DNA of 64,000 bases from Ilyomonas sp963790435 (GCA_963790435.1 CAWBOI010000001.1:310001-374000), one strand, 5' to 3'. Positions 9,923-19,575 are shown, numbered from the stretch's first letter. Translations and numbers: made by a program. The notes: generated by a model not told the origin, from the letters alone.

Positions 9923-10444
9923 ATGACAAATAAGGTACTGAAGCCAATTCAAAAAGTTGACAAACACATCAAGAAAAATTATGTAAAACAAAACCCTAAC
10001 GGCTCAACCCGTTGGGATACCGGCTTAAAATGGGCACCTTTGGTTGCCTTTATTGCTTCTGATTTGTTCCGCAATGAAGTAAAGAAAGAGTTAACAAAGG
10101 ATATTGTAAAAGCGGCTGTTGGAGAACTCATTCTTAAAGCGACTGTACAGCCGTTAAAAACGATTTACAAACGCAGAAGACCGGACGGCGATATAAAATC
10201 TTTTCCTTCCTCGCATACTGCCACAAGTTTTTTAGGTTCCGAACTACTGCGACAAAAGTGCAAAGACGAGCACTTCGCCATTGCCTGTACAAGCTTTACA
10301 GCTTCTGCCGGTGCGGCAGCGCTTCGTTTGTATCACAACCGGCATTGGTTTTCCGATGTTATAGGCGGTGCAGTTGTAGGCGTATTTGCAGCAAGGCTGT
10401 CTACTAAGCTGGTTGATAAAGTGCTGCCATCAGTTTCTTCCTAA
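9923..10444 (+). CDS. PAP2-superfamily phosphatase
   Basis: A 173-residue phosphatidic acid phosphatase/acid phosphatase-type protein. All three signature motifs are visible: K-x6-RP (KTIYKRRRP, about residues 79-87), PSSHT (about 95-99, a PSGH variant) and R-x5-H-x3-D (RLYHNRHWFSD, about 134-144). The last two carry the catalytic histidines. Hydrophobic segments around these motifs fit a membrane-associated enzyme. It is shorter than most lipid phosphatases of this class. The substrate is unknown, possibly a lipid phosphate or undecaprenyl-pyrophosphate-like compound. Confidence 0.85.
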   Translation: MTNKVLKPIQKVDKHIKKNYVKQNPNGSTRWDTGLKWAPLVAFIASDLFRNEVKKELTKDIVKAAVGELILKATVQPLKTIYKRRRPDGDIKSFPSSHTATSFLGSELLRQKCKDEHFAIACTSFTASAGAAALRLYHNRHWFSDVIGGAVVGVFAARLSTKLVDKVLPSVSS

Positions 10445-10800
10445 TTATTAATTGTAAAAATAAGGATACGGAATCATGCAGCTTTGTACAGCAAAATAGA
10501 TGGTTTGCAAAACGAATGATGATAGAAGCCGCAAGTTGCAAGTTATGAGCGTTGAGTAAGGACAGATAAGCGCAATTGCAACTTAAAATCGCTTTGGAAT
10601 GAAGATTTGTTTTTGCCCATTTTTTTCTTTAACAAGCAGTAAAGAACAGATGCCTTTCAAATAAAAAGAGTCTGTCTCAAAAATTCGGGACAGACTCTTT
10701 TTTCTTTTATATAAACAGGGTTACAAAATGATTTGATTGATACCTCCTTCAAGCCATTTTATTTCGGTTTGAAACAAGCGAAAAATCCGGCAAGTTTGTT
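10445..10800. other. Convergent intergenic region with repeat remnants and terminator
   Basis: It lies between two converging genes. An imperfect inverted repeat around 10527-10596 (GCCGCAAGTTGCAAGTTATGAGC and a related complement) resembles the element at 47431-47538. A TTTGTTTTTGCC motif lies at 10606-10617 and a strong terminator at 10663-10703. No gene is seen. Confidence 0.5.
10663..10703. terminator. Bidirectional terminator between PAP2 and GH20 genes
   Basis: AAAAAGAGTCTGTC (10663-10676) is complementary to GACAGACTCTTTTT (10689-10702) with a 12-base loop. The A-run and T-run on the two sides allow termination of both converging genes. Confidence 0.85.
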
Positions 10801-12423
10801 CTATTGCTCCTTGTAATAATTCGCGCCCCACAACTCGTAACGTTTGTAAAGTTCGGGAAGTTCACTCCTAAATCTGTTTGCATCGCGGCTCTTTTCAGGC
10901 AACCAAAGCACTTCGCTTAACGCACTCATCCTCGGAAAAATCATATACTCCACCTTTTTGGTATTGCCCATATATTCCGTCCACACATTTGCCTGTGCGC
11001 CCAAAACATAATGTGCTTCTAACTCATTCAGTTCTTTTGGAATCGGCTCATAATTATACACTTTCTCAAGTGGAAGATAACCGCCAATGGTAAGGCTATC
11101 GGTATTTTTGGTTTGCGCATAGTCGAAATAAACGTATGTGGTGGGCGTCATAATCACATCGTGTTTTTGTTGCGCTGCTGCTATTCCACCTGCCTCGCCC
11201 CGCCAACTCATTACGGTTGCATTCGGTGTTAATCCACCTTCTAATATTTCATCCCAGCCAATTATTTTTCTGCCCTTGCTATTTATGTATTTTTCTATTC
11301 TTTGAATAAAATAGCTCTGTAATCCATGTTCGTCTTTTAAATTTTTATCCTTGATTAGTTTTTGACAGAAAGGGGATTCTTTCCAATATGTTTTAGGGCA
11401 TTCATCGCCACCAATATGAATGTATTGGGAAGGAAACAATTGCATTACTTCATCTAACACATTTTCTAAAAAAGTAAACGTGTATTCCGAAGGGCAAAAC
11501 ACATCTTTGAAAACGCCCCATGTTTGCTGAACCTGTTTGCCATTGCGGCTTCCGGCCCAGGGCGTGTTAGCAGAAATAGAAGTAGCACTGTCAGGAAAAC
11601 AACTTAGTTGCGGATAAGCAGCAATGGCTGCAGAAGCATGTCCGGGCATTTCAATTTCAGGAATAATGGTAATGAAACGGTCCTGCGCATATTTCACCAC
11701 TTCTTTTATTTGTTCCTGCGTATAAAAACCGCCATAGTGAATGCTGTCGTTGCCAGTGCCGGGATAATGACCAATGATGGTTCCATTTCTGTAGCCGCCT
11801 ACCGAAGTTAAGCGTGGATATTTTTTGATTTCGATTCGCCAGCCCTGGTCTTCAGTAAGATGCCAGTGAAAGGTATTGTATTTATGGTAAGCTAAGTAAT
11901 CAATGAATTGTTTTACAAAATCAACATCGAAAAAGTGACGACCGACATCTAAGTGCATACCCCGGTATTGAAAACGCGGATAGTCTTTTATTGCAATCTG
12001 AGGAATGGACACGCCCTGAGCGAAAGATTGTTTTTCTGTGCCCAAAAGCTGAAGCAAGGTTTGCATTCCATAAAACAAACCTTCAGTACTGGCACTGCTG
12101 ATGATGATATTGTTAGAAGCTACAGTTAAATTGTACGCATCTTTTCTATCATTTCCGGGAATCAGTTTGAAAGTAATAGAATTGCCATTGCCCATTTGAT
12201 TTTTTACAGAAAACTGGATTCCATACAACTTTTTTAAATAGACATTTAGCATGTCGGCTTCATGCTGCGTGCCTTTTTCTGCAACAATACTTGTAGCAGT
12301 AGTAAAAGTAAAATTGCCGGAATGCATTTCCATTGAAACCGGCTGTGGTATAATCACCACATTTGTTTGTGCACTTGCCATAACTACTAAAAAAAGAAAC
12401 GGAAAAAAGAACAGTTTTTTCAT
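10801..12423 (-). CDS. Secreted beta-N-acetylhexosaminidase, GH20
   Basis: A 540-residue exo-beta-N-acetylhexosaminidase that removes terminal GlcNAc or GalNAc from glycans in the periplasm or outside. It has a signal peptide (MKKLFFFPFLFLVVMASA, then Q), the small N-terminal alpha/beta domain of GH20b type, then the GH20 barrel. The catalytic Asp-Glu pair is in HIGGDECPK (about residues 337-345), and substrate-assisted chemistry with the acetamido group is the family rule. RGMHLDVGRHFF and FHWHLTEDQGW are further GH20 signatures. It is transcribed away from the neighbouring GH2-like and beta-helix genes, and the shared 580-bp region contains duplication debris. Confidence 0.93.
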   Translation of the reverse strand: MKKLFFFPFLFLVVMASAQTNVVIIPQPVSMEMHSGNFTFTTATSIVAEKGTQHEADMLNVYLKKLYGIQFSVKNQMGNGNSITFKLIPGNDRKDAYNLTVASNNIIISSASTEGLFYGMQTLLQLLGTEKQSFAQGVSIPQIAIKDYPRFQYRGMHLDVGRHFFDVDFVKQFIDYLAYHKYNTFHWHLTEDQGWRIEIKKYPRLTSVGGYRNGTIIGHYPGTGNDSIHYGGFYTQEQIKEVVKYAQDRFITIIPEIEMPGHASAAIAAYPQLSCFPDSATSISANTPWAGSRNGKQVQQTWGVFKDVFCPSEYTFTFLENVLDEVMQLFPSQYIHIGGDECPKTYWKESPFCQKLIKDKNLKDEHGLQSYFIQRIEKYINSKGRKIIGWDEILEGGLTPNATVMSWRGEAGGIAAAQQKHDVIMTPTTYVYFDYAQTKNTDSLTIGGYLPLEKVYNYEPIPKELNELEAHYVLGAQANVWTEYMGNTKKVEYMIFPRMSALSEVLWLPEKSRDANRFRSELPELYKRYELWGANYYKEQ

Positions 12424-12461
12424 GTGTAAATTTTAGAATAATTCGAAATTATTTTATTCTC

Positions 12462-12494
12462 TCTTCGAGGTGCATTTCGGTAATACCTCAAAGA
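12462..12494. repeat. TCTTCGAGGT hairpin unit, copy 1 (degenerate)
   Basis: TCTTCGAGGT at 12462-12471 and ACCTCAAAGA at 12485-12494 form a hairpin with one mismatch. The flank ATTATTTTATTCTC is shared with the copies at 12858-12890 and 16278-16310. This copy sits directly against the decayed beta-helix gene fragment. Confidence 0.7.
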
Positions 12495-12661
12495 ACTAAA
12501 GTGTGATTGCAAAAATACGGACAGAAAAATAGGCGCGCTATCCAATGCAACCTTAACCGATACAAAAATTGTAAAGTATAGATTGATGATAGCGTTCATG
12601 AAAGTTGAATCCTCAGCCAAACTCACATTTCAAATATGAAGAATGACTCTAAAACTTTTAC
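12495..12661 (+). pseudogene. Decayed 3' fragment of a duplicated beta-helix protein gene
   Basis: This stretch aligns with the last ~200 bases of the intact beta-helix gene (15885-16090). Shared runs include GAATGACTCTAAAACTTTTA just before the stop and the flanking ATTGCAAAAA-ATAC and AGGCG/TGGCG-CTATC blocks. There is an internal deletion of about 28 bases and many substitutions that break the frame. Similarity continues past the stop codon through 12895. It is the tail of an older copy of the beta-helix gene, left after duplication and deletion. Confidence 0.75.
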
Positions 12662-12895
12662 TATAGAATAGTATCAATTGGGTGTTTATTGAAGGATAAG
12701 AATAGCAATCAGAAGTATATAAGGCGGCATAAACACTTGTTAGCAAAGCAATCCTTGGTTGAAATACATAACACAGGAAAAGTATTGCAATAAAAAAGTA
12801 TTACTTAACGCAATACTTTTTTATTGTCTTAGCATAAGATTGAATCATTTTATCCTCTCTTCGAGGTGCGCTGTGCTAAGACCTCGAAGAACATA
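12612..12895. repeat. Duplicated 3' flank, copy 1 (pairs with 16040-16315)
   Basis: A direct repeat of about 280 bp of the 3' end and downstream flank of the beta-helix gene, clearly alignable although diverged. It contains a perfect stem CAATAAAAAAGTATT (12788-12802) with AATACTTTTTTATTG (12812-12826), and the hairpin TCTTCGAGGT/ACCTCGAAGA (12858-12867, 12881-12890). The same two hairpins in the same order follow the intact gene. Confidence 0.8.
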
Positions 12896-13004
12896 GAACC
12901 AAAAATCGGCTTGCTTTCTTTATAACTTCGAAGGTATTCTTGCTACATTTGATGCCATAACTTTTGTATTTTATTCATCGTTTTAAAACTTGATCAATTG
13001 CCGT

Positions 13005-14297
13005 ATGACAATAAAGCAATTTCTCTTTACAAGCCTGTTTTTTCTTTTTGTAGTAACTGTTGTTGCTCAATCCGCGCAGCAAAACCCGGTTAAGGTAGAA
13101 ATCAAAAAAGAAAGCGGCAGCTTTCAATTGGTGAGAGGTGGCGAACCTTATTTTGTAAAGGGTGCAGGTGGGAGCATTTATGCCGACCGCATAGCCGCAT
13201 ACGGCGGCAACTCTATACGCATGTGGGACAGCAGGAAAGGGCAACAGGTATTAGACACAGCACAGAAATACGGAATAACTGTGTTATTGGGGCTCGATGT
13301 AGCCCGTGAGCGACATGGCTTTAATTATGATGACACGGTTGCCGTAAAAAAGCAATTGGAAACATTGCGGGAAGAAGTTCTAAAATACAGGAACCATCCG
13401 GCTTTGTTAGCCTGGGGTATTGGCAATGAACTTAATCTTCAGTATAAAAATGCAAAAGTTTGGGATGCTGTGAATGATATTTCTAAAATGATTCACCAAT
13501 TAGACCCTAATCATCCCACCTGCACGGTATTGGCAGGTGTTAGCAAAGAGTTGGTTGATAATATCAGGGAAAGATGTCCTGATATTGACTTTCTTTCTAT
13601 TAATACTTATGCAGGTTTAGCCACCCTGCCAAAGGCGGTAGAAGCAGCAGGTTGGGAAGGTGCCTATATGGTAACAGAATGGGGCCCAACCGGCCACTGG
13701 GAAGGACTTTCAACAGAATGGAAATCGCCAATTGAAGAAACGAGCAGCGAAAAAGCAGCCGTTTATAAAAGTCGGTACGAAGCTTCTATAGAAAGAAATA
13801 AGGACAAATGTTTGGGTTCCTACGTTTTCCTGTGGGGACAGAAACAGGAACGGACGCCCACATGGTACGGACTCTTCACAGAAAAGGGTGAAGAATCAGA
13901 AGTGGTAGATGTGATGCAATTCCTATGGAGTGGTAGCTGGCCACAAAACAAAGCGCCGCATATCTATTCCCTGCAATTGGATGGCAAAAAAGCGGTGGAC
14001 AATGTTTATGTAAAACCGGGAAGTAACTATCCTGTATTAGCAGTTGCGGCTGACCCGGATAATGACAAATTGAACTATCGCTGGGAATTATTACCAGAAC
14101 CTACGCAGGTGGGAGAAGGCGGTGATTATGAAGCAAAACCAAAACCTGTAGAAAACTCTTTGTCAGGCAAAGGTGATAACGGACAAGCCATGTTGAAGGC
14201 TCCCAATAAAGAAGGTGCTTACCGCCTTTTTGTTTATATAACAGATGGGCACAACAATATAGCCACTGCCAACCTTCCCTTTTATGTAAAGAATTAG
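13005..14297 (+). CDS. Secreted GH2-type TIM-barrel glycoside hydrolase-like protein
   Basis: A 430-residue exported protein. Start 13005 (MTIKQFLFTSLFFLFVVTVVA) gives a proper signal peptide; a TTG at 12990 is less likely. Residues ~30-300 resemble the catalytic barrel of GH2 enzymes: YGGNSIRMWDSRKGQ, YRNHPALLAWGIGNELN (acid/base Glu about residue 141) and MVTEWGPTG (nucleophile Glu about 225). The barrel stands without the usual GH2 sandwich domains, and the last ~110 residues look like a beta-sandwich with a PDNDKLNYRWELLPE segment of PKD/cadherin-like type. It lies 71 bp upstream of the beta-helix gene and is probably co-transcribed. The substrate is unknown. Confidence 0.75.
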   Translation: MTIKQFLFTSLFFLFVVTVVAQSAQQNPVKVEIKKESGSFQLVRGGEPYFVKGAGGSIYADRIAAYGGNSIRMWDSRKGQQVLDTAQKYGITVLLGLDVARERHGFNYDDTVAVKKQLETLREEVLKYRNHPALLAWGIGNELNLQYKNAKVWDAVNDISKMIHQLDPNHPTCTVLAGVSKELVDNIRERCPDIDFLSINTYAGLATLPKAVEAAGWEGAYMVTEWGPTGHWEGLSTEWKSPIEETSSEKAAVYKSRYEASIERNKDKCLGSYVFLWGQKQERTPTWYGLFTEKGEESEVVDVMQFLWSGSWPQNKAPHIYSLQLDGKKAVDNVYVKPGSNYPVLAVAADPDNDKLNYRWELLPEPTQVGEGGDYEAKPKPVENSLSGKGDNGQAMLKAPNKEGAYRLFVYITDGHNNIATANLPFYVKN

Positions 14298-14368
14298 TGC
14301 GGATCAGATTCGTTAATTGCACACGGTTAAACTTTTATTGATAAGGCAAATACTCATCTGTTATAATC

Positions 14369-16090
14369 ATGAATGCCAACCATCTCTATCTCTTCTTTAT
14401 CTTACTCTTCAGCTCATTCATATCTTTAGCTCAGGAACAATATGGCGCGCATATTTCCTGGAAAACGTACGAGGCGGAAGCTATGAAAACCACAGGGACG
14501 GTTATGGGGCCAACGTACACGCCGTTTCAGGCAGAAACAGAATCGTCGGGACAAAAATGCGTAAAACTCAATACGACAGGACAATATGTTGAATTTACCG
14601 CTTCCGTTCCTGCGAATAGCATTGTGATAAGATACAGCCTGCCCGACAAGAAAGACGGTGGTGGAAAGAAATCAACATTGGCGATATATAAAAACGAAAA
14701 GTTGATTCATCATCTTACTATTTCATCACAATATTCCTGGCTATATGGGTCGTATCCCTTCACAAACGATCCGGCTGCAGGCAAGCCCCGTAATTTTTTT
14801 GATGAAATAAGAATCAAAGATGTTCCCATCGCCAAAGGAGATATCATACGGATTCAACGTGACGATACACAGGAAGACGATGCGGAATACTGTATTATTG
14901 ATTTGGTGGATATTGAAAACATTGCGCCGCCGTTACAAGCGCCTGCCAATTCATTATCTGTTACTGACAGAAGATTCATTGGAAACGATATTCCCGGAGA
15001 TTATACAGAAGCATTTAGAAAATGTATAGCCATGGCTGTACAGACAGGAAAGACGGTTTGGATTCCCGCGGGTACGTTTAAGATTACGGGAGATATTGTG
15101 CTACCTTCCAATATAACGATACAAGGCGCCGGTATGTGGTACGTTACATTGGTTGGAGATGAAACCGTTTACAGCGATGCCAGCAAACGTGTGAGGCTGA
15201 AAGGGAATGGTAATGATATCCACCTTTCAGATTTTGCAATTATTGGTAAATTAAATTATCGTAACGACAACGAACCAAACGACGGCATAGTAGGTTCTTA
15301 TGGCACCCATTCAACCATTACAAGACTTTGGATAGAACACACCAAAGTGGGCATGTGGATTGAAAACTCCAACCACCTGGTGATAGAAGGTTGTCGCATG
15401 CGCAACACAATTGCCGATGGTATCAATTTTTGTGTGGGAATGGCGGGTTCTACCATCCAAAACTGCACAACACGCGGTACCGGGGATGATTGTTTTGCCA
15501 TCTGGCCTACTACTTTTCTGAAGCAGGAATTTTCACCAGGACACAACCTGATAACCCATTGCACCGGTCAACTGCCTTTTCTTGCCAATGGAGGAGCCAT
15601 ATACGGAGGCGAAAGCAATGAAATAAAAAACTGTTCTTTTAGTGATATCTCCCAAGGCTCTGCTATTCTTCTCAGCACTACTTTTCCGACAGAGGACAAA
15701 AGTAAAAACATCAATAACAATTTTAGCGGCACTACGGTTGTAGAAAACTGCGTCATTACAAGAAGCGGGGGCTTTGATCATGAGTGGGCTTGGCGGGCAG
15801 CCGTACAAATATGTATTGATAAACGCAGCATTTCAGGAATCCGGATGAATGGTATCACCATTGATAGCAGTCTCTCAGATGGGTTGAGTGTAATTGCAAA
15901 AAATACAGACGACAAAATTGGCGTGCTATCGAATACAACATTAACCAATATAAAAATTCTGAAGTATGGAATTGGTGTAAAGGGTAAGCACGGATTGTGG
16001 ATTGATGATAGCACTCATGGGAGTTTAACTCTTACCCAGTCTCATATTTCAGATATGAAGAATGACTCTAAAACTTTTACGATACAATAG
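14369..16090 (+). CDS. Secreted CBM-like plus right-handed beta-helix protein (pectate lyase/GH87-like fold)
   Basis: A 573-residue exported protein with signal peptide MNANHLYLFFILLFSSFISLA. Residues ~25-185 look like a galactose-binding/CBM6-like sandwich (YEAEAMKTTGTVMGPTYTPF, then the DLVDIENI end). From ~190 onwards it is a pectate-lyase-3-like parallel beta-helix: AFRKCIAMAVQTGKTVWIPAG, then repeated coils with ADGINF (about 349) and GTGDDCFAIW (about 370), acidic clusters expected in the active cleft. The arrangement recalls GH87-type alpha-glucanases, but family assignment is not certain. It follows the GH2-like gene, which suggests both act on one polysaccharide. Its 3' end is duplicated at 12495-12895. 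Confidence 0.75.
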   Translation: MNANHLYLFFILLFSSFISLAQEQYGAHISWKTYEAEAMKTTGTVMGPTYTPFQAETESSGQKCVKLNTTGQYVEFTASVPANSIVIRYSLPDKKDGGGKKSTLAIYKNEKLIHHLTISSQYSWLYGSYPFTNDPAAGKPRNFFDEIRIKDVPIAKGDIIRIQRDDTQEDDAEYCIIDLVDIENIAPPLQAPANSLSVTDRRFIGNDIPGDYTEAFRKCIAMAVQTGKTVWIPAGTFKITGDIVLPSNITIQGAGMWYVTLVGDETVYSDASKRVRLKGNGNDIHLSDFAIIGKLNYRNDNEPNDGIVGSYGTHSTITRLWIEHTKVGMWIENSNHLVIEGCRMRNTIADGINFCVGMAGSTIQNCTTRGTGDDCFAIWPTTFLKQEFSPGHNLITHCTGQLPFLANGGAIYGGESNEIKNCSFSDISQGSAILLSTTFPTEDKSKNINNNFSGTTVVENCVITRSGGFDHEWAWRAAVQICIDKRSISGIRMNGITIDSSLSDGLSVIAKNTDDKIGVLSNTTLTNIKILKYGIGVKGKHGLWIDDSTHGSLTLTQSHISDMKNDSKTFTIQ

Positions 16091-16315
16091 TATCAATTGG
16101 ATGTTTATTAAAGGAGCAGAGCAGCAATCAGAATTATATCATGCGGTACAAACTCGTATTTGTAAAGCAACTTTTGGTTGAAGTACGTAGCACATGGCAA
16201 GGTGTTGCAATAAAGAAGTATTTCGTTAAGTAATACTTCTTTATTGTCTTTGCATAAGAGTGAATTATTTTATTCTCTCTTCGAGGTGCACTGTGCCAAG
16301 ACCTCGAAGAATATA
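16040..16315. repeat. Duplicated 3' flank, copy 2, with terminator-like hairpins
   Basis: The intact counterpart of 12612-12895. It includes the last codons of the beta-helix gene, a perfect stem CAATAAAGAAGTAT (16208-16221) with ATACTTCTTTATTG (16233-16246), and the hairpin TCTTCGAGGT (16278-16287) with ACCTCGAAGA (16301-16310). The first stem followed by TCTTTG could act as the terminator of the operon. The remainder up to 16469 shows nothing further. Confidence 0.8.
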
Positions 16316-16469
16316 CATGGAAGGAAATATAAGGATAATTGTGAAGCTGATGTTTGCGTTGCGCCGCAACGTCCCTTGGCCAAGACACATAGCCATTAAA
16401 GGAGACATTGCGGAGAAGAAAAAAGATTGATGCATAAGGCAATTGAACATTAATGAATTAACAACGCAA

Positions 16470-17267
16470 CTATTGGATTCTCAACTTCTCGACTTTTATA
16501 ATACTATCATCAATTTTGAAAGTAAATAATTCTTCTGTTTGGTCTATCAGTTCTAAGTTTCCATAATGAAACTGCCGATGGTGATTAGGACAAACTGTTA
16601 TCAAATTATGTAAGGCCAATGATCCTTTTTTCTGTAAAGAAACATTTTCTATATGGTGGGTTTCTATATAACGTTCATTGCTATTGCGCTTTAAAAATGA
16701 ATAGTTAGCTGTTCCTAAAGCTTCACAGATAAGACATTTATAGTCCGTAAGTTGTTTTACATACCTTGCAATTGCTCCCCTTTCAATTTTACTTGATAAG
16801 CTCTTCCTTTTCTCTGGGATTGCGTCAATCATTTCTTCTTCCGCCTTTTTAATATTGCTTAATGTATTGGCTATTGTTTCATTTTTTGTTTTATATCCTT
16901 CTTCCTCTTTATTGTTTAAGTTTGTGCTAACTTCAAATCCAAGCCATTTTGCCTGTGTGCCGTATATCCTTTTTTTGTTCTTAAGCAAATCAATTGCTTT
17001 TTGTTTCCATGATTCATAAAATTCGTCTGGATATTTGTAAGTATATAAGCTAATATTTTCTCCTTCAGGTGTAAAGCATACATCTACTAATAATCTCTTG
17101 GTATGACAATCCATAACAATACCTAAACCTTCTGTATTGAAAACCGTAAATGTATCATCTGCTTTCATAAGCATGATGTAATACTTTTTTTCATCTTCTT
17201 TTGCATTATGAGTTTTCCCAATCTGCAAGGGTTTCAGATCATGTAATTGAATCGGTTGATTATTCAT
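16470..17267 (-). CDS. HNH endonuclease domain protein with unknown N-terminal domain
   Basis: A 265-residue protein. The C-terminal third is an HNH nuclease with a structural zinc site: CLIC (about 176-179), ETHHIE (about 201) and NLITVCPNHHRQFHYG (about 222-236). The N-terminal ~150 residues (MLMKADDTFTVFNTEGLGIV, then a YTYKYPDEFYESWKQ segment and a Lys/Glu-rich linker) are not recognised. No methyltransferase gene is adjacent, so a solitary restriction or defence nuclease, or a homing-type nuclease, are both possible. The gene is AT-richer than its neighbours, which hints at transfer. Confidence 0.75.
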   Translation of the reverse strand: MNNQPIQLHDLKPLQIGKTHNAKEDEKKYYIMLMKADDTFTVFNTEGLGIVMDCHTKRLLVDVCFTPEGENISLYTYKYPDEFYESWKQKAIDLLKNKKRIYGTQAKWLGFEVSTNLNNKEEEGYKTKNETIANTLSNIKKAEEEMIDAIPEKRKSLSSKIERGAIARYVKQLTDYKCLICEALGTANYSFLKRNSNERYIETHHIENVSLQKKGSLALHNLITVCPNHHRQFHYGNLELIDQTEELFTFKIDDSIIKVEKLRIQ

Positions 17268-17438
17268 AATAATTAAGAATTAAATAAAAATAAAAGAAGA
17301 TTTTGTTCTTTAGATACCCTGGTATCAAAATTTATAGAACAAAAGAACAAAGTGGTCAATTTATAAAAGTGTGCAAAACAAAAGCAGACTTTCGCCTGCT
17401 TTGTCAATCAAAATAAATCGGTATGATGTAACTTCTTT

Positions 17439-19366
17439 TCACACTTTCCCACCCTTTATTTCTTCCACCACATTCGGATCAAGCAAGGTGGTGGTATCGC
17501 CTAGATTTTGGGTTTCGCCTTCGGCAATTTTGCGAAGAATGCGGCGCATAATTTTTCCGCTTCTGGTTTTGGGCAAGCCTTTTACAAATTGTATTTTATC
17601 GGGCTTTGCAATCGGTCCAATCACCCGGCTAACGGTGGCAACAATGTCTTTCTTCATCAACTCATAATCGGTTGACTTTCCATCCCAAATTACATAGGCA
17701 TAAATGCCTTGTCCTTTGATTTCGTGCGGATAACCCACCACTGCACTTTCTACCACACCTGCATGCATGTTAATGGCGTTTTCAACTTCCGCCGTTCCAA
17801 TGCGATGACCACTTACATTCAGCACATCATCTACCCTGCCCGTAATGCGATAATTGCCCCCTTCATCGCGTAACGCACCATCGCCTGTAAAATATAAATT
17901 CGGGATAGGTGCTGAAATAATTCTTGCGGCAGCGGTCATGGTCGCCATAGGTGGTGCGCAGGATGGAAGGCCAGGGGGCTTTCATACAAAGGTTTCCGCT
18001 CGCGCCATTGCCTTTTACTTCTTGTCCATTTTCATCTACCAACATGGGTTGCACACCTGGTAGTGGAAGCGTAGCAAACGAAGGCTTGGCAGGCGTTACA
18101 CCCGCAAGGTTAGAAATTAAAATGCCGCCGGTTTCTGTCTGCCACCAGGTATCTACAATAGGGCATTTGCTTTTGCCGATATTTTCATCATACCAATGCC
18201 AGGCTTCTTCATTGATGGGCTCTCCAACGGTACCCAAGAGTTTCTAATGATGATAAATCTTTTCCTTCCAACGGCTTCAATCCAAAGCCCATCAGGCTGC
18301 GAATAGCTGTAGGCGCAGTGTATAGAATGTTCACTTTGAATTTGTCTACAATGTCCCAAAACCTGCCGGCATCGGGATAGGTAGGAATGCCTTCAAACAT
18401 AAGTGACGTAGCCCCTGCGCCAAGAGGTCCGTACAGGATGTAGCTATGCCCTGTTATCCAGCCAATATCTGCCGTACAAAAATGTACATCGCCGGGCTTG
18501 TATTGAAAAACATTGACAAACGAATACGCCGTGTAAACCATGTAGCCACCGCAAGTATGCACAACGCCTTTTGGCTTGCCCGTGCTGCCTGATGTATATA
18601 AAATAAAAAGGGGATCTTCTGCATCCATTTCTTCCGCAGGGAACGAAACCACGCCATTTTTTTCAACCTGCGCTTCAGCGTGTTCCATTTCATCTTCCCA
18701 CCACACATCGCGTCCTTTTATCATTGAAACCGCAGTGCGCGTGCGGGTATAAACAATTACCTTTTTTACCTTTTTATTTCCTATCAAAGCATCATCAATC
18801 ACACTCTTTAACGGTATCACTTTTTCACCCCGAAAAGCACCATCAGCCGTAACAATAAACTCTGCTCCGGCATCTTCCAAACGGTCGGCAATGCTTTGCG
18901 CCGAAAAGCCGCCAAACACCACGCTGTGAATGGCTCCGATACGCGCGCAACCCAACACAGCATAAGCCAGTTCAGGAACCATGCCCATGTAAATGCAAAC
19001 ACGGTCGCCCTTTTTTACGCCATTGTTTTTAAGCACTTGTGCAAACTGGCAAACCCGCTTGTGCAGCCGGTTGTAGGTAACAATGCGCACACGATCATTC
19101 GGATCGTTAGGCTCCCAAATGAGGGCTGGCTTTTCGCCCATTAATTTCAGATGACGGTCAATACAGTTTTCGGTGATGTTTAGTTTTGCACCAATAAACC
19201 ATTCTATTTTAGGTTCGGTGAAATTCCATTCCAATACTTTATCCCATTTCTTTTTCCAGTGGAAATGCTGCGCCACATTTGCCCAAAAGGCTTCGGGATT
19301 GTCAACGCTTTCTTTATAGTCCTGATGGTATTGTTCTAACGATGTTATCTGATAAGGATATGGCAT
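17439..19366 (-). CDS. acs: Acetyl-CoA synthetase, two frameshifts in the sequence
   Basis: Converts acetate, ATP and CoA to acetyl-CoA through acetyl-AMP. Start 19366 (MPYPYQITSLEQYHQDYKES) gives the normal N-terminus. Family marks in order: YTSGSTGKPKGVVHT (ATP loop), WWQTETGG, YFTGDGA and the C-terminal KTRSGKIMRR with the catalytic Lys that is regulated by acetylation. The frame breaks near 18235 (CTTGGGTACC has one G too many) and near 17900 (TATCCCGAAT has one C too many). Removing both bases gives exactly 642 codons, the usual length, with no other damage. That favours sequence error over real decay, though a fresh pseudogene is not excluded. Confidence 0.9.
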
Positions 19367-19460
19367 AACAAAGCGATTTATGCTTTAAAAGTAAAGCGGA
19401 ATTTGATATAAGCAACAGGAGGTAAAAATGATGTGCTGTTTGGTAAAGAAATTACCATTG

Positions 19461-19558
19461 TTTTGAACCACGAAGGCAGAAAGAAAGGAAGATACACGAA
19501 GCTTTCTTTCGCAATACTTTGTGAACCTTTGCGTTCTTCGTGCCTTCGTGGTTCAAGT
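19461..19558. repeat. Dispersed inverted repeat, GAACCACGAAGGCA family, copy 1
   Basis: TTGAACCACGAAGGCA (19463-19478) is perfectly complementary to TGCCTTCGTGGTTCAA (19541-19556). The interior also carries the AAGAACGCAAAGGTTCAC-like sequence (on the minus strand) typical of this repeat type. A degraded relative starts at 48193. It sits between the acs and FAH genes. Confidence 0.75.
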
Positions 19559-19575
19559 TTTTACGAATAGCAAAA

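Noticed and set aside
9507..9991. Minus-strand open frames around 9.5-10.0 kb as genes
   Set aside because: They overlap the PAP2 gene start or the intergenic terminator, have low-complexity aromatic-rich translations and no family resemblance.
10663..10703. Insertion-sequence end based on the GAGTCTGTCTCAAAA-like sequence
   Set aside because: No transposase fragment or second end is near, and the structure is fully explained as a bidirectional terminator.
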